A model generated the notes under the pieces. The model was not told where the DNA came from, made no database searches, and saw only the letters and a list, made by a program, of their open reading frames with translations. A DNA stretch of 64,000 nucleotides from Oxalobacteraceae sp. CFBP 13730 (GTDB taxonomy: Bacteria; Pseudomonadota; Gammaproteobacteria; Burkholderiales; Burkholderiaceae_D), in assembly GCA_014841835.1 (NCBI GenBank), contig JACYUQ010000004.1, forward strand, positions 806,001 to 870,000, written 5' to 3'. The position numbers and the translations under genes are program-made. Position 1 is the first letter of the stretch; every line of letters starts with the position of its first letter. Below are positions 48,164 through 56,182 of the stretch, piece by piece.

Positions 48164-49834
48164 GTGCACGAGCAAGATTCCGGACCGGACGCGTCCACCC
48201 AGCCAGGCAACCCCGCGCGCAGGCGCATCTTCCAGGCCGCCGCGGCCGCCGGCATGGTGGCCGGCGCCGGCACATTGCCCGGTATGGCAAGCGCAGCGCC
48301 CGCAGCAGCCAGGGCGCCAGCCAGGAATTCGCTCGATGCCAAGCTGCGTACCCACGTCAAGAACGTGGTCGTGATCTACCTGGAAAACCGCAGCTTCAAC
48401 AACCTCTTTGCCGACTTCCCCGGCCTGGCCGAGCCGCTGGCGAGCGTGCCTGCGGCGCGCCTGCAGCAGCGCGACCGCGACGGTTCGGTCCTGCCGACCT
48501 TGCCCCGGATCTGGGGCGGCATGGTGCCGGGCCGCCAGAATATTGGTGGCAAGGAGTACCTGATCGACGAAAAGCAATTGGCCCTACTGCCGAACGCGCC
48601 GTTCAAGCTGACTGACGGCGACGGCAAGCCGCTGCCGGAAGGAATCGTCACGCGCGACCTGGTGCACCAGTTCTATCACAACCAGATGCAGATCAATGGC
48701 GGGCGCAACGACGGCTTTGCCGCCTGGTCCGATGCGGGCGGCATGGTGATGGGCTATTACGGCGAAACATCAAAGAACCTCGGCCTGTGGCAGATCGCAC
48801 GCGACTTCACGCTGTGCGACAACTTCTTCATGGCCGCGTTTGGCGGCTCGTACCTGAACCACCAGTTCCTGATCAGCGGCCGGGTGCCGGAATACTTCGA
48901 CGCCGCGCAGACAGCGGCCAAATCGAAGATCGCGGTGCTGGCCGATGGCCCGCAGGGCGTGCGCCTGGCGCTGGACCCCGAGTCGCCGGCCTCGGCGCTC
49001 GATGGCCCGCCAAAGGTCGTGCGCAACGGCGCGATAACACCGGACGGTTACGCCGTCAACACGATGGCGCCGCCGTACCAGCCGAGCTGGGTCCGCCCGG
49101 CCGTCGACGGCGACCCGCTGCACGCCGATCCGCAGGACGCCAGCGTGCTGCCGCCGCAAACCTACGACACGATCGGCGACCTGCTGTCCCGGCGGGGCGT
49201 GAGCTGGGCCTGGTATGGCGGCGGGCAGCAAGCGGCGCTCGATGGCCGCGGCGCCGGCCAGAAGCCGAACTTCCAGTACCACCATCAGCCACTCAATTAC
49301 TTCAGGCAGTTCGCCCCGGGCACCAAGGCGCGCGCCGACCACCTGCGCGATGGTGGCCTGGGCGACAGTCCGATCTCGAACCGCTTCATTGCCGACGTGA
49401 TTGCCGGCAAGCTGCCGGCGGTTGCGTTCTACAAGCCGCAAGGCAACCTGAACCTGCACGCCGGGTATTCGGATATCGAATCGGGCGACGCCCATGTCGC
49501 CAATGTCATCGAGCACCTGAAAAAATCACCGCAGTGGAAAGACATGGTGGTGGTGATTACGTTCGACGAGAACGGCGGCTGGTGGGACCACGTGGCCCCG
49601 CCGAAGGGCGACCGCTGGGGCCCGGGCTCGCGCATTCCGGCGATCGTGGTATCGCCGCATGCCAAGCGCGGCGCGGTCGACCACAATTTCTATGACACGA
49701 CCTCGGTGCTGCGCTTCATCACGCGCCTGCATGGTTTGCCATTGCTGGAGGGCCTGGCCGTGCGCAACGCCGCATTCGAAGGGCGCGGCGCCCGTCCGCC
49801 GGGCGATCTGACGGCGACATTGCAATTCCGTTGA
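48164..49834 (+). CDS. Tat-exported acid phosphatase/phospholipase C-type phosphoesterase
   Basis: This is a 556-residue enzyme of the AcpA/phosphoesterase (PF04185-type) family. A Tat-like signal peptide carries 'ARRRIFQAAAAAG' (Arg 19-21) and ends near 'ASAAPAA'. Metal/nucleophile motifs are 'VVVIYLENRSFNNLF' early in the mature protein and 'ITFDENGGWWDHVAPP' near the end. Family members hydrolyse phosphomonoesters or phosphatidylcholine in the periplasm or outside the cell. The start is GTG 48164 with CAGGAG upstream. A clear terminator follows; about 270 bases of promoter region precede it. Confidence 0.9.
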   Translation: MHEQDSGPDASTQPGNPARRRIFQAAAAAGMVAGAGTLPGMASAAPAAARAPARNSLDAKLRTHVKNVVVIYLENRSFNNLFADFPGLAEPLASVPAARLQQRDRDGSVLPTLPRIWGGMVPGRQNIGGKEYLIDEKQLALLPNAPFKLTDGDGKPLPEGIVTRDLVHQFYHNQMQINGGRNDGFAAWSDAGGMVMGYYGETSKNLGLWQIARDFTLCDNFFMAAFGGSYLNHQFLISGRVPEYFDAAQTAAKSKIAVLADGPQGVRLALDPESPASALDGPPKVVRNGAITPDGYAVNTMAPPYQPSWVRPAVDGDPLHADPQDASVLPPQTYDTIGDLLSRRGVSWAWYGGGQQAALDGRGAGQKPNFQYHHQPLNYFRQFAPGTKARADHLRDGGLGDSPISNRFIADVIAGKLPAVAFYKPQGNLNLHAGYSDIESGDAHVANVIEHLKKSPQWKDMVVVITFDENGGWWDHVAPPKGDRWGPGSRIPAIVVSPHAKRGAVDHNFYDTTSVLRFITRLHGLPLLEGLAVRNAAFEGRGARPPGDLTATLQFR

Positions 49835-49838
49835 TACG

Positions 49839-49866
49839 AAGCCAGCCATGGAGGCTGGCTTTTTTG
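49839..49866 (+). terminator. Rho-independent terminator
   Basis: AAGCCAGCC (49839-49847) pairs perfectly with GGCTGGCTT (49853-49861) around a five-base loop, followed by a T run. It lies four bases after the phosphoesterase stop. Confidence 0.88.
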
Positions 49867-50027
49867 ATTGAAAGTTTCCTATTGGCTATCGAGCGCTGGT
49901 AACAATGACGCAGGTATACAGTCGTCGCACTCGATGTTGTTTCGTTGATAACCGTCGTAATGACGGGCTCGGCAAGCAGTGTTGAATCGACCAAACATAC
50001 ACAATGTCAAAAACCAGGAGATACACC

Positions 50028-50657
50028 ATGCAGAAAACCCAATTCATCAAGCGCCTGTTGGCCGTGTCAGTCGCAGCAGCCATGTTCGGTTCGGTTGGCG
50101 CCCAGGCGCAAACCGCCTCCACCCAGATGGGCGCCAGTGCAACCGCCGCCACCGCCAGCGGCACGGCCAAGCTGACCGCTGCCGATCGCAAGGCCATCAT
50201 GGACATGGCGATGTCGAACATGGCCGAAGTCGAGATGGGCAAAATGGCGCAAAGCAAGAGCCAGAATACCGACGTGAAAGCGTTCGCTCAGAAAATGGTC
50301 GACGACCATGGCAAGGCGCTGACCGAAGTGCAGACTCTGGCACAATCGAAAGGCGTGACCCTGCCAACCGAGCTCGACGCCAAGCACAAAGCACTGGCGG
50401 CCAAGCTGGAAAAAGCAAACGGCGACGCGTTCGACAAGGCCTACACGAAGCAGGGCGGCGTGGCAGCACATAAAGAGACGCTGGCCAAGCTGCAAAAAGC
50501 GTCGAAAGCGACCAAGGATGCTGACGTCAAGGGTCAGGTCGACAAGACGATCCCGGTCGTGCAAGAGCACCTGAAGCACGCCGAGCAAGTTGCTAGCGGC
50601 AAGATGGGCAGCACCGGTAACTCAGGCACGGCAGGTATGACCGGCGCCAGCCACTAA
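50028..50657 (+). CDS. Exported DUF4142 protein
   Basis: This is a 209-residue periplasmic protein. The signal peptide ends near 'SVGAQAQ'. The core (about residues 45-180) is a DUF4142 helical bundle: 'MDMAMSNMAEVEMGKMAQSK', 'DVKAFAQKMVDDHGKALTEV' and 'YTKQGGVAAHKETLAKLQKA', a ferritin-like arrangement of Glu/His/Asp. The tail is Gly/Ser/Thr-rich. AGGAGATACACC precedes the ATG. Its function is unknown, though members are often stress-induced. The stop overlaps that of the convergent paiB-like gene by four bases. Confidence 0.87.
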   Translation: MQKTQFIKRLLAVSVAAAMFGSVGAQAQTASTQMGASATAATASGTAKLTAADRKAIMDMAMSNMAEVEMGKMAQSKSQNTDVKAFAQKMVDDHGKALTEVQTLAQSKGVTLPTELDAKHKALAAKLEKANGDAFDKAYTKQGGVAAHKETLAKLQKASKATKDADVKGQVDKTIPVVQEHLKHAEQVASGKMGSTGNSGTAGMTGASH

Positions 50658-51223
50658 GCTCCGGCATTGACCGGGCCGGCATTAAGGGTGGCTCGCACCC
50701 GTGGAGCCGGCTCGGTTTTCCATTTCCCTTCAATCCGCTCGATCACGATCTCGATGCCGACAATGGCGTTCAGCATCGCGTCGATGTAACCGGCCGGTGC
50801 ATCGCGCACCGCCCATGGCGCAGCTTGCATGTGTTCCATGCGGTCGGTCAGCCGCGTCACCTGCGCCAGCAGCCAGGCCGGCTCGTCGATCGTACGCAGC
50901 CGCCCGTGGACATGCACCACGTTGTAGGTCCAGGTGGGCACCACGCGGCCACCGGTCTCTTCTTTTTCCACGCGGTCCGGCGTGGCATAGCCCGATGGTC
51001 CCCGAAACACGACCAGCACCTGCTGCCCGTCGCGCCGCCAGACGGGATTGCGGCGCGCGACATGCGTGCGCAACACTCGCTCGCTGGCGTGCACATCAAA
51101 TGGCAGGTGATCGGCGTCCGGCACACCGTCGCTGTGCGTCACCAGCAGACCCAATGGGTGGGTGGCGATCAGGTCGTGCAGGCTGGTGCTGTCAGGCTGG
51201 GTAAAGCGGGCAGGGCAATACAT
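50654..51223 (-). CDS. PaiB-type FMN-binding protein
   Basis: This is a 189-residue protein of the FMN-binding split-barrel 'negative transcriptional regulator' (PaiB) family. Features are the N-terminal 'MYCPARFTQPD', 'HPLGLLVTHSDGVPDADHLP', 'THVARRNPVWRRD', 'VFRGPSGYATPDR' and 'VPTWTYNVVHVHGRL'. PaiB was described in Bacillus as affecting sporulation and protease genes; the true activity is probably flavin-linked. It faces a MocR-type regulator 102 bases away, which probably controls it. Confidence 0.88.
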   Translation of the reverse strand: MYCPARFTQPDSTSLHDLIATHPLGLLVTHSDGVPDADHLPFDVHASERVLRTHVARRNPVWRRDGQQVLVVFRGPSGYATPDRVEKEETGGRVVPTWTYNVVHVHGRLRTIDEPAWLLAQVTRLTDRMEHMQAAPWAVRDAPAGYIDAMLNAIVGIEIVIERIEGKWKTEPAPRVRATLNAGPVNAGA

Positions 51224-51262
51224 GCAATATGTCTCCAGGGTGAGCCTGCATCCTGAGCCACA

Positions 51263-51311
51263 AATTGGCTTTTCAAAATAGCCAATTATGGTAAAGATGG
51301 GCATACCAATT
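51263..51311. promoter_or_regulatory. Candidate MocR operator between paiB-like and regulator genes
   Basis: AATTGGC (51263-51269) and GCCAATT (51281-51287) form a perfect inverted repeat with an 11-base spacer, and a third CCAATT half-site occurs at 51306-51311. GGTA (51290-51293) and TACC (51304-51307) add a second, weaker symmetry. The cluster sits between divergent starts, as expected for a MocR/GntR-type regulator. Confidence 0.5.
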
Positions 51312-51325
51312 CGAGATTGCCCAGC

Positions 51326-52849
51326 ATGCATGTTCATGACCTGATCGCCGCCACGCCGCTCGAACGGCGCAGCGAGATCCCCCTGTTTCGCCAGTTGTAT
51401 GCACGGCTCAAGGACGCGATCCTGCAAGGTGCGCTGGCGCCCGGCGCACGACTGCCGGCCACGCGCACGCTGTGCGCCGTGCTGGGCGTATCGCGCCAGA
51501 CCGTGCTGGCAGCGTATGACCAATTGACCGCCGAGGGTTACTTGCGTGGCGGCGTAGGGCAGGGCACGTTTGTCGATGACGCCTTGCCACTGGCGCGCCG
51601 CCCGCGCCAGACGGCGGGCCTGCTGCGGGCGCTGCCGGCGCGTGGCGTGGCCATGGCCACCGCCATGGGCCGGGCGCCGCCGGATGGCGGTGCGCCACGC
51701 GCTTTCCGTCCCAGCATGCCGGGTCTGGACCTGTTTCCGTTCGACCTGTGGCGCAAGCTCGAAGCGCGCCAGCTGCGGCGCGCGCATCGTGCCGATCCCT
51801 ACCTCGGCTATGGGATGGCCAACGGCTACGCACCGCTGCGCGAACTGCTGTGCGCTTATCTGCGCGCCTCGCGCGGCGTGGTGTGCGAACCGGCGCAGAT
51901 CGTGATCACGTCCGGTTCGCAGCAGGCCCTGTACCTGCTGTCGCAACTGCTGCTCGCGCCGGGTGATGGTGTCTGGCTCGAGTCGCCCGGCTACCAGGGC
52001 GCCAGCGCGCCAATGCAGGTAGCGGGGGCGCGCCTGTGCACGGTGCCGGTGACCGACGAAGGGATGGATGTGGCGTACGGCGCGCTGCATTATCCGGACG
52101 CGCGCATGGTGTTTGCCACGCCATCGCATCAGCTGCCGCTGGGTGTCACGATGAGCCTCGCGCGCCGGCTCGAACTGCTGCGCTGGGCCACGGCCAATCG
52201 CGCCTGGGTGATCGAGGACGATTACGACAGCGAGTACCGCTACACCGGCCCGCCGCTGGCGTCGCTGCAAAGTCTCGACCGCGCCGGCTGCGTCATTTAC
52301 GTGGGCACGTTATCGAAAGTGTTGTTCCCGGCGCTGCGGCTCGGCTATGTGGTCGCGCCGCCGGCGCTGGCAGAGCCGCTGGCGCGCGCGAAAGCGCTGA
52401 TCGACCGCCAGGGCGCGATCCTGCCGCAGGCGGTGCTGGCCGACTTCATCGGCGAAGGCCACTTCATGCGCCATATCCGGCGCACGCGCGACGCGTATGC
52501 CGAACGCCGCGCGGCGTTGATGACGGCGCTGGACGACCGGCTTGGCGATCGCTTGCGCTGTGGCCCGGCCGATGCGGGGCTGGACCTGTGCACGCACTTC
52601 AGGCCCGATGAGCGTGGCCGCATTCCTGTGGAAGCCAGGGTGGCGCAGGCGGCGTTCAACGCCGGCATCGAACTGCGCCCGCTCGGGTATTTTGCGAACC
52701 CCGCTGCCACGCCGGACTGCGCGGTGGCGCCGGGGCTGCTGCTGGGCTTTTCGGCGGTGCCGCCAGCGGATATCCGGCGCGGCGTGGCGGCGTTGGCAAA
52801 AGTGATCGAGGCGCAGTGGCCGGCCGGCGCGCGCCGCCGCAAGGTATGA
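51326..52849 (+). CDS. MocR/PdxR-type GntR regulator with aminotransferase domain
   Basis: This is a 507-residue fusion. The N-terminal GntR winged helix (about residues 10-85) has 'EIPLFRQLYARLKDAILQGA' then 'LPATRTLCAVLGVSRQTVLA'. The class I aminotransferase fold follows, with 'ITSGSQQALYLLSQLLLAPG', 'VIEDDYDSEYRYTG' and the PLP-binding Lys in 'YVGTLSKVLFPALRLGYVV'. Such regulators sense PLP or amino-acid derivatives. It is divergent from the paiB-like gene with repeat sites between them. ATG 51326 was chosen; a TTG three codons upstream is possible. Confidence 0.9.
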   Translation: MHVHDLIAATPLERRSEIPLFRQLYARLKDAILQGALAPGARLPATRTLCAVLGVSRQTVLAAYDQLTAEGYLRGGVGQGTFVDDALPLARRPRQTAGLLRALPARGVAMATAMGRAPPDGGAPRAFRPSMPGLDLFPFDLWRKLEARQLRRAHRADPYLGYGMANGYAPLRELLCAYLRASRGVVCEPAQIVITSGSQQALYLLSQLLLAPGDGVWLESPGYQGASAPMQVAGARLCTVPVTDEGMDVAYGALHYPDARMVFATPSHQLPLGVTMSLARRLELLRWATANRAWVIEDDYDSEYRYTGPPLASLQSLDRAGCVIYVGTLSKVLFPALRLGYVVAPPALAEPLARAKALIDRQGAILPQAVLADFIGEGHFMRHIRRTRDAYAERRAALMTALDDRLGDRLRCGPADAGLDLCTHFRPDERGRIPVEARVAQAAFNAGIELRPLGYFANPAATPDCAVAPGLLLGFSAVPPADIRRGVAALAKVIEAQWPAGARRRKV

Positions 52850-52877
52850 TGCCGTCAACGCCACCGAGACCCACACC

Positions 52878-53144
52878 ATGACCGATTCCGAACGTCTTTC
52901 TCCCGACAGCATGAGCGCCTTGCAGGCCCGGTTCCAGGACCATTCGACCAAGGCGCAGACCCATTACGCGGTCATGCACGAGGTACGCCAGGTGCTTGGC
53001 AGCATTGACGCCGCCGATGTCTGGATGACCACGCCCCAGGCCGCGCTTGGCGACAGCACGCCTGCGCAGCTGGTCGCCGCCGGTCGCGTCGATGACGTAC
53101 TGGCCTGCCTGCGCCAGACGCCGCCGCGCGGCGCCAAACGATGA
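52878..53144 (+). CDS. DUF2384 (MbcA/ParS-like) domain protein
   Basis: This is an 88-residue protein. The C-terminal half 'VWMTTPQAALGDSTPAQLVA' and 'GRVDDVLACL' matches the pattern of the MbcA/ParS/Xre antitoxin toxin-binding domain ('W..tpn.aL.g.tP.dll..g....V...L'). No RES-type toxin gene is adjacent. Its TGA overlaps the ATG of tag (ATGA), so the two are co-translated. It may be an orphan antitoxin relative adapted to another role. Confidence 0.72.
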   Translation: MTDSERLSPDSMSALQARFQDHSTKAQTHYAVMHEVRQVLGSIDAADVWMTTPQAALGDSTPAQLVAAGRVDDVLACLRQTPPRGAKR

Positions 53145-53704
53145 TCGTCACCCGCTGCTCCTGGGCCAATATGGCCAACCCGCGCTACATCGCCTATCAC
53201 GATAACGAGTGGGGCGTGCCGTGCCACGATGAAACCACGCTGTTCGAGATGCTCAACCTCGAAGGCGCGCAGGCCGGCCTGTCGTGGGAAACCATCCTGA
53301 ACAAGCGTGACACGTACCGCGCCGCCTTCGACGGCTGGGATGCGCACAAGATCGCGGCCTACGGCGACGAGAAGAAGGCCGAGCTGCTGGCCAACCCCGG
53401 CATCGTGCGCAACCGCCTGAAGGTGGCAGCGGCGATCACCAATGCGCGCGCCTACCTGGCCATGCGTGAGCAGGGCCTGACGCTCGACGCCTACCTGTGG
53501 GGCTTTGTCGACGGCGCGCCGATCGTCAACGACTGGCCGGACGGCGCCCGCCCGGCGCGCACCGACCTGTCCGACCGCCTGTCGAAAGACCTGGGCAAGC
53601 GCGGTTTCAAGTTTGTCGGCTCGACCATCGTCTACGCCTACATGCAGGGCATCGGCATGGTAGACGACCATGACCGCGACTGCATCTGTCGCACGCGGCG
53701 CTGA
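53141..53704 (+). CDS. tag: DNA-3-methyladenine glycosylase I
   Basis: This is a 187-residue base-excision repair enzyme that removes 3-methyladenine from DNA. The N-terminal 'RCSWANMANPRYIAYHDNEW' followed by 'GVP' and 'LEGAQAGLSWETILNKRDTY' are conserved Tag segments. Zinc-binding positions are kept as C6, H20 and the C-terminal 'DDHDRDCICR' (His and Cys). It overlaps the upstream DUF2384-like gene by four bases and is followed by mnmC one base after its stop. Confidence 0.95.
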   Translation: MIVTRCSWANMANPRYIAYHDNEWGVPCHDETTLFEMLNLEGAQAGLSWETILNKRDTYRAAFDGWDAHKIAAYGDEKKAELLANPGIVRNRLKVAAAITNARAYLAMREQGLTLDAYLWGFVDGAPIVNDWPDGARPARTDLSDRLSKDLGKRGFKFVGSTIVYAYMQGIGMVDDHDRDCICRTRR

Positions 53705-53705
53705 C

Positions 53706-55364
53706 ATGCCGATGCAGGACCACTGGCGCGGCCGCGCGCGCTACACCGTCTTTGACAGCGACCATGGCGATGGCGCGCGCGTTGCCGCGCTGGTAGCGGC
53801 CTGGCACGCCGACCCGCAGCGGCCGCAGCACCTGCACATCGTGGCGCTGGCGCACGATCTGCAGCCGGGCTTTCACCGCATCCCGCAGGCGCAGGCCGGC
53901 ATTACGCTGGACCTGCTGGCCGCGCCGCTCGAGAGCGCGCTGGCCGAACTCAATGCGCACTTCGATTGCATCCGGCTGCACGACCCCGTCGGCATCACCT
54001 TTGCCCGGCCATTGGCGCGCCTGACGACACTTGGCGCGCGCCTGTCTGCATCCGGCCTGGATGACGCGCAGAGAACAGCCCTCGCAGCGCAAGGCTTCGT
54101 GTTCGACAACGACGACAACGCCGTCTTCGCCAGCCGCAAACCACGCCTGCCCGTCACGCCACAACCCGTCCGCCACGCGCTGGTGCTGGGAGCGGGGCTG
54201 GCCGGCTGCGCGCTGGCGGCGCGCCTGTGCGCGCGCGGCTGGCAAGTCACGCTGATCGAGCGTCATTCAGAGGTGGCAATGGAAGCGTCGGGCAATCTGG
54301 CCGGCATCTTCATGCCGCTGCTGTCGCGCGACGACAACGTGCCCACTCGCCTCACGCGCGCTGCCTACCTGTACGCATTGCGCCTGTGGGAGCAACTGGG
54401 CGGTGTCGGCCGGGCCTTCGACGGCGCAGCCTGTGGCGTGCTGCAACTGGCGCGCGACGCCGGTCATGCGGCGGTCTCGCGCGCCATCGCGAGCGACGGC
54501 GCCGTGCCGCCGGACTTCGCGCGCTGGCTCGAATCCCCGGAGGCCACGGCATTGCTTGGCTTGCCGGCACCCGATGGCGGCTGGCTGTTCCCGCAAGGCG
54601 GCTGGGCGCGGCCGGGCAGCGTCTGCGAGGCGTTGCTGGCCTCGTGCGGCGCGCGCCTGACGCGCTGTTTCGGCGCCGGTGACGTGACGCTGGCGCGAGA
54701 AGGCGACACCTGGCTGGCGCGCGCCACCGATGGCGCCGTACTGGCCACTGCCCCGACGGCGGTCCTGGCCAGCGGCGCCGGCGCCCGCCGCATGGCGCTG
54801 ACCGCCGATCTGCCGCTGCAGGCCCTGCGTGGCCAGGTCACGCACCTGCCGCCGGGCGCGGCGCCGCAGTTGCCGCTGGTGCTGTGCCGCGAAGCCTACC
54901 TGACGCCATCCGCGCAGGGCGTGCTGTGCGCCGGCGCGACCTATGACCTCGACGCCGATCCCGCGCTGCGCACCAGCAGCCAGCTGGAAAACGTGACGCG
55001 CCTGCGCGCGCTGGTGTCCGATCCGCAGGCGGCCTCCGAGGCACCACTGGCGGGGCGCGTGGGCTTTCGCTGTGTGGCGCCGGACCGCCTGCCGCTCGTC
55101 GGTCGCCTGCCCGATTTCGGTGCTGTCGGTAGCACCGAGCGCTTGCGCGACGTACCGCGCCATCCGGGGCTGTATGGCCTGCTGGGCTACGCATCGCGTG
55201 GCCTGATCTGGGCGCCGCTGGCAGCCGAATTGCTGGCGGCGCAGCTGGAAGGCGAGCCGCTGCCGCTGGAGATGACGCTGGTCGATGCGCTCGATCCGGC
55301 CCGCTTCGTGCTGCGCGCGCGCCGTGGCGCCCGGCAGCCGGTCATTGCCACGAGCGACCTCTAG
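53706..55364 (+). CDS. mnmC: MnmC-type FAD oxidoreductase with degenerate methyltransferase half
   Basis: This is a 552-residue protein aligned with the bifunctional tRNA 5-methylaminomethyl-2-thiouridine biosynthesis protein MnmC (about 650-690 residues). The C-terminal oxidase part (from about 155) is intact: FAD motif 'VLGAGLAGCALAARL' (162-167 core), 'ERHSEVAMEASGNLAGIFMP' and 'LPLQALRGQVTHLPP'. The N-terminal ~145 residues align in outline with the MnmD domain but the SAM loop is 'YTVFDSDHGDG' instead of 'ETGFGTGLNF', the 'DAFYLDGF' block is 'DCIRLHDPVG', and about 50 N-terminal residues are missing. The oxidase is probably active; the methyltransferase probably is not. Confidence 0.85.
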   Translation: MPMQDHWRGRARYTVFDSDHGDGARVAALVAAWHADPQRPQHLHIVALAHDLQPGFHRIPQAQAGITLDLLAAPLESALAELNAHFDCIRLHDPVGITFARPLARLTTLGARLSASGLDDAQRTALAAQGFVFDNDDNAVFASRKPRLPVTPQPVRHALVLGAGLAGCALAARLCARGWQVTLIERHSEVAMEASGNLAGIFMPLLSRDDNVPTRLTRAAYLYALRLWEQLGGVGRAFDGAACGVLQLARDAGHAAVSRAIASDGAVPPDFARWLESPEATALLGLPAPDGGWLFPQGGWARPGSVCEALLASCGARLTRCFGAGDVTLAREGDTWLARATDGAVLATAPTAVLASGAGARRMALTADLPLQALRGQVTHLPPGAAPQLPLVLCREAYLTPSAQGVLCAGATYDLDADPALRTSSQLENVTRLRALVSDPQAASEAPLAGRVGFRCVAPDRLPLVGRLPDFGAVGSTERLRDVPRHPGLYGLLGYASRGLIWAPLAAELLAAQLEGEPLPLEMTLVDALDPARFVLRARRGARQPVIATSDL

Positions 55365-55427
55365 CTGTTGTGTTGCCGCAAATGTGCGCTCATCCCGGGC
55401 AATCGCGTCCAGACTGTGCCGGTCGAG

Positions 55428-55445
55428 CCGGTATAATTTACCGGT
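55428..55445 (+). promoter_or_regulatory. Promoter -10 inside an inverted repeat
   Basis: A perfect TATAAT (55432-55437) is embedded in the inverted repeat CCGGTA (55428-55433)/TACCGG (55439-55444), 44 bases before the kinase ATG. The -35 region is weak. A regulator binding the palindrome would directly cover the -10. Confidence 0.45.
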
Positions 55446-55480
55446 AGCAATTATCAACCGCCGAAGGAGGCTTGTTCGCG

Positions 55481-56182
55481 ATGGAAGATGCACCACATTC
55501 GCCCGAGCTGTTCCTGTTTCTCGCGGTGACTGCGCATGACATGAAGAACTCGATCAGCGTACTGTCCAGCACGCTTGAGCGGCTGCTCGACGGCGCCACG
55601 CCCGAGACCGAGAAGGCGTATGGCCAGATGGGGCAGATGCTGTACCAGACGCGCCGCCTGAACGACAACCTGATGCAGTTGCTCGCGCTGTACAAGCAGG
55701 TCGGCAAGCCCGGTTACCCGTTCGATGTGCAGCCGCTCGAAGTCGGGCAAGTCGTCGAGCAGGTTGTGGCGCTCTCGCGCGTGCTGCTCGAATCGCGCGG
55801 CATCCGGCTCGAACTCGATATCGACTCTGACCTGATCGCCCACGTCGACGAAGACCTGATCGTCGGCGTCGTCTCGCACGCGGTTAACAACGCGCTGCAC
55901 TACACGCGCGACCGCATCCTGCTGGCCGCGCGCGAGGTCGATGGGCAGTTCGAGATCCGCGTTGAAGACAATGGCGCGGGTTTTCCGCCGGCCCTGCTGG
56001 CAGCCGGTACGCCCGAAAGCGGCGACATCGGTGTCAATTTCGCCACCAACAGCGCGGGTCTGGGCCTGTATTTTTCGAGCGAGGTGGCGCGCATGCACCA
56101 GCATCGCGGGCGCGATGGCGCGGTGCGGCTCGAGAACGGCGGCCAGCTGGGCGGCGGCTGCTTCATCCTGACACTGCCATGA
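55481..56182 (+). CDS. Cytoplasmic sensor histidine kinase, minimal form
   Basis: This is a 233-residue kinase with no transmembrane segment or sensor domain. The HisKA-like helix begins almost at the N-terminus, with candidate H19 in 'AVTAHDMKNSISVL'. The ATPase domain has N box 'VSHAVNNALHYT', 'VEDNGAGFP' and 'NSAGLGLYFSSEV'. AAGGAGG lies ten bases before ATG 55481. Its TGA overlaps the ATG of the receiver-TPR gene, so the pair is translationally coupled. The input must come from another protein or from protein-protein contact. Confidence 0.88.
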   Translation: MEDAPHSPELFLFLAVTAHDMKNSISVLSSTLERLLDGATPETEKAYGQMGQMLYQTRRLNDNLMQLLALYKQVGKPGYPFDVQPLEVGQVVEQVVALSRVLLESRGIRLELDIDSDLIAHVDEDLIVGVVSHAVNNALHYTRDRILLAAREVDGQFEIRVEDNGAGFPPALLAAGTPESGDIGVNFATNSAGLGLYFSSEVARMHQHRGRDGAVRLENGGQLGGGCFILTLP

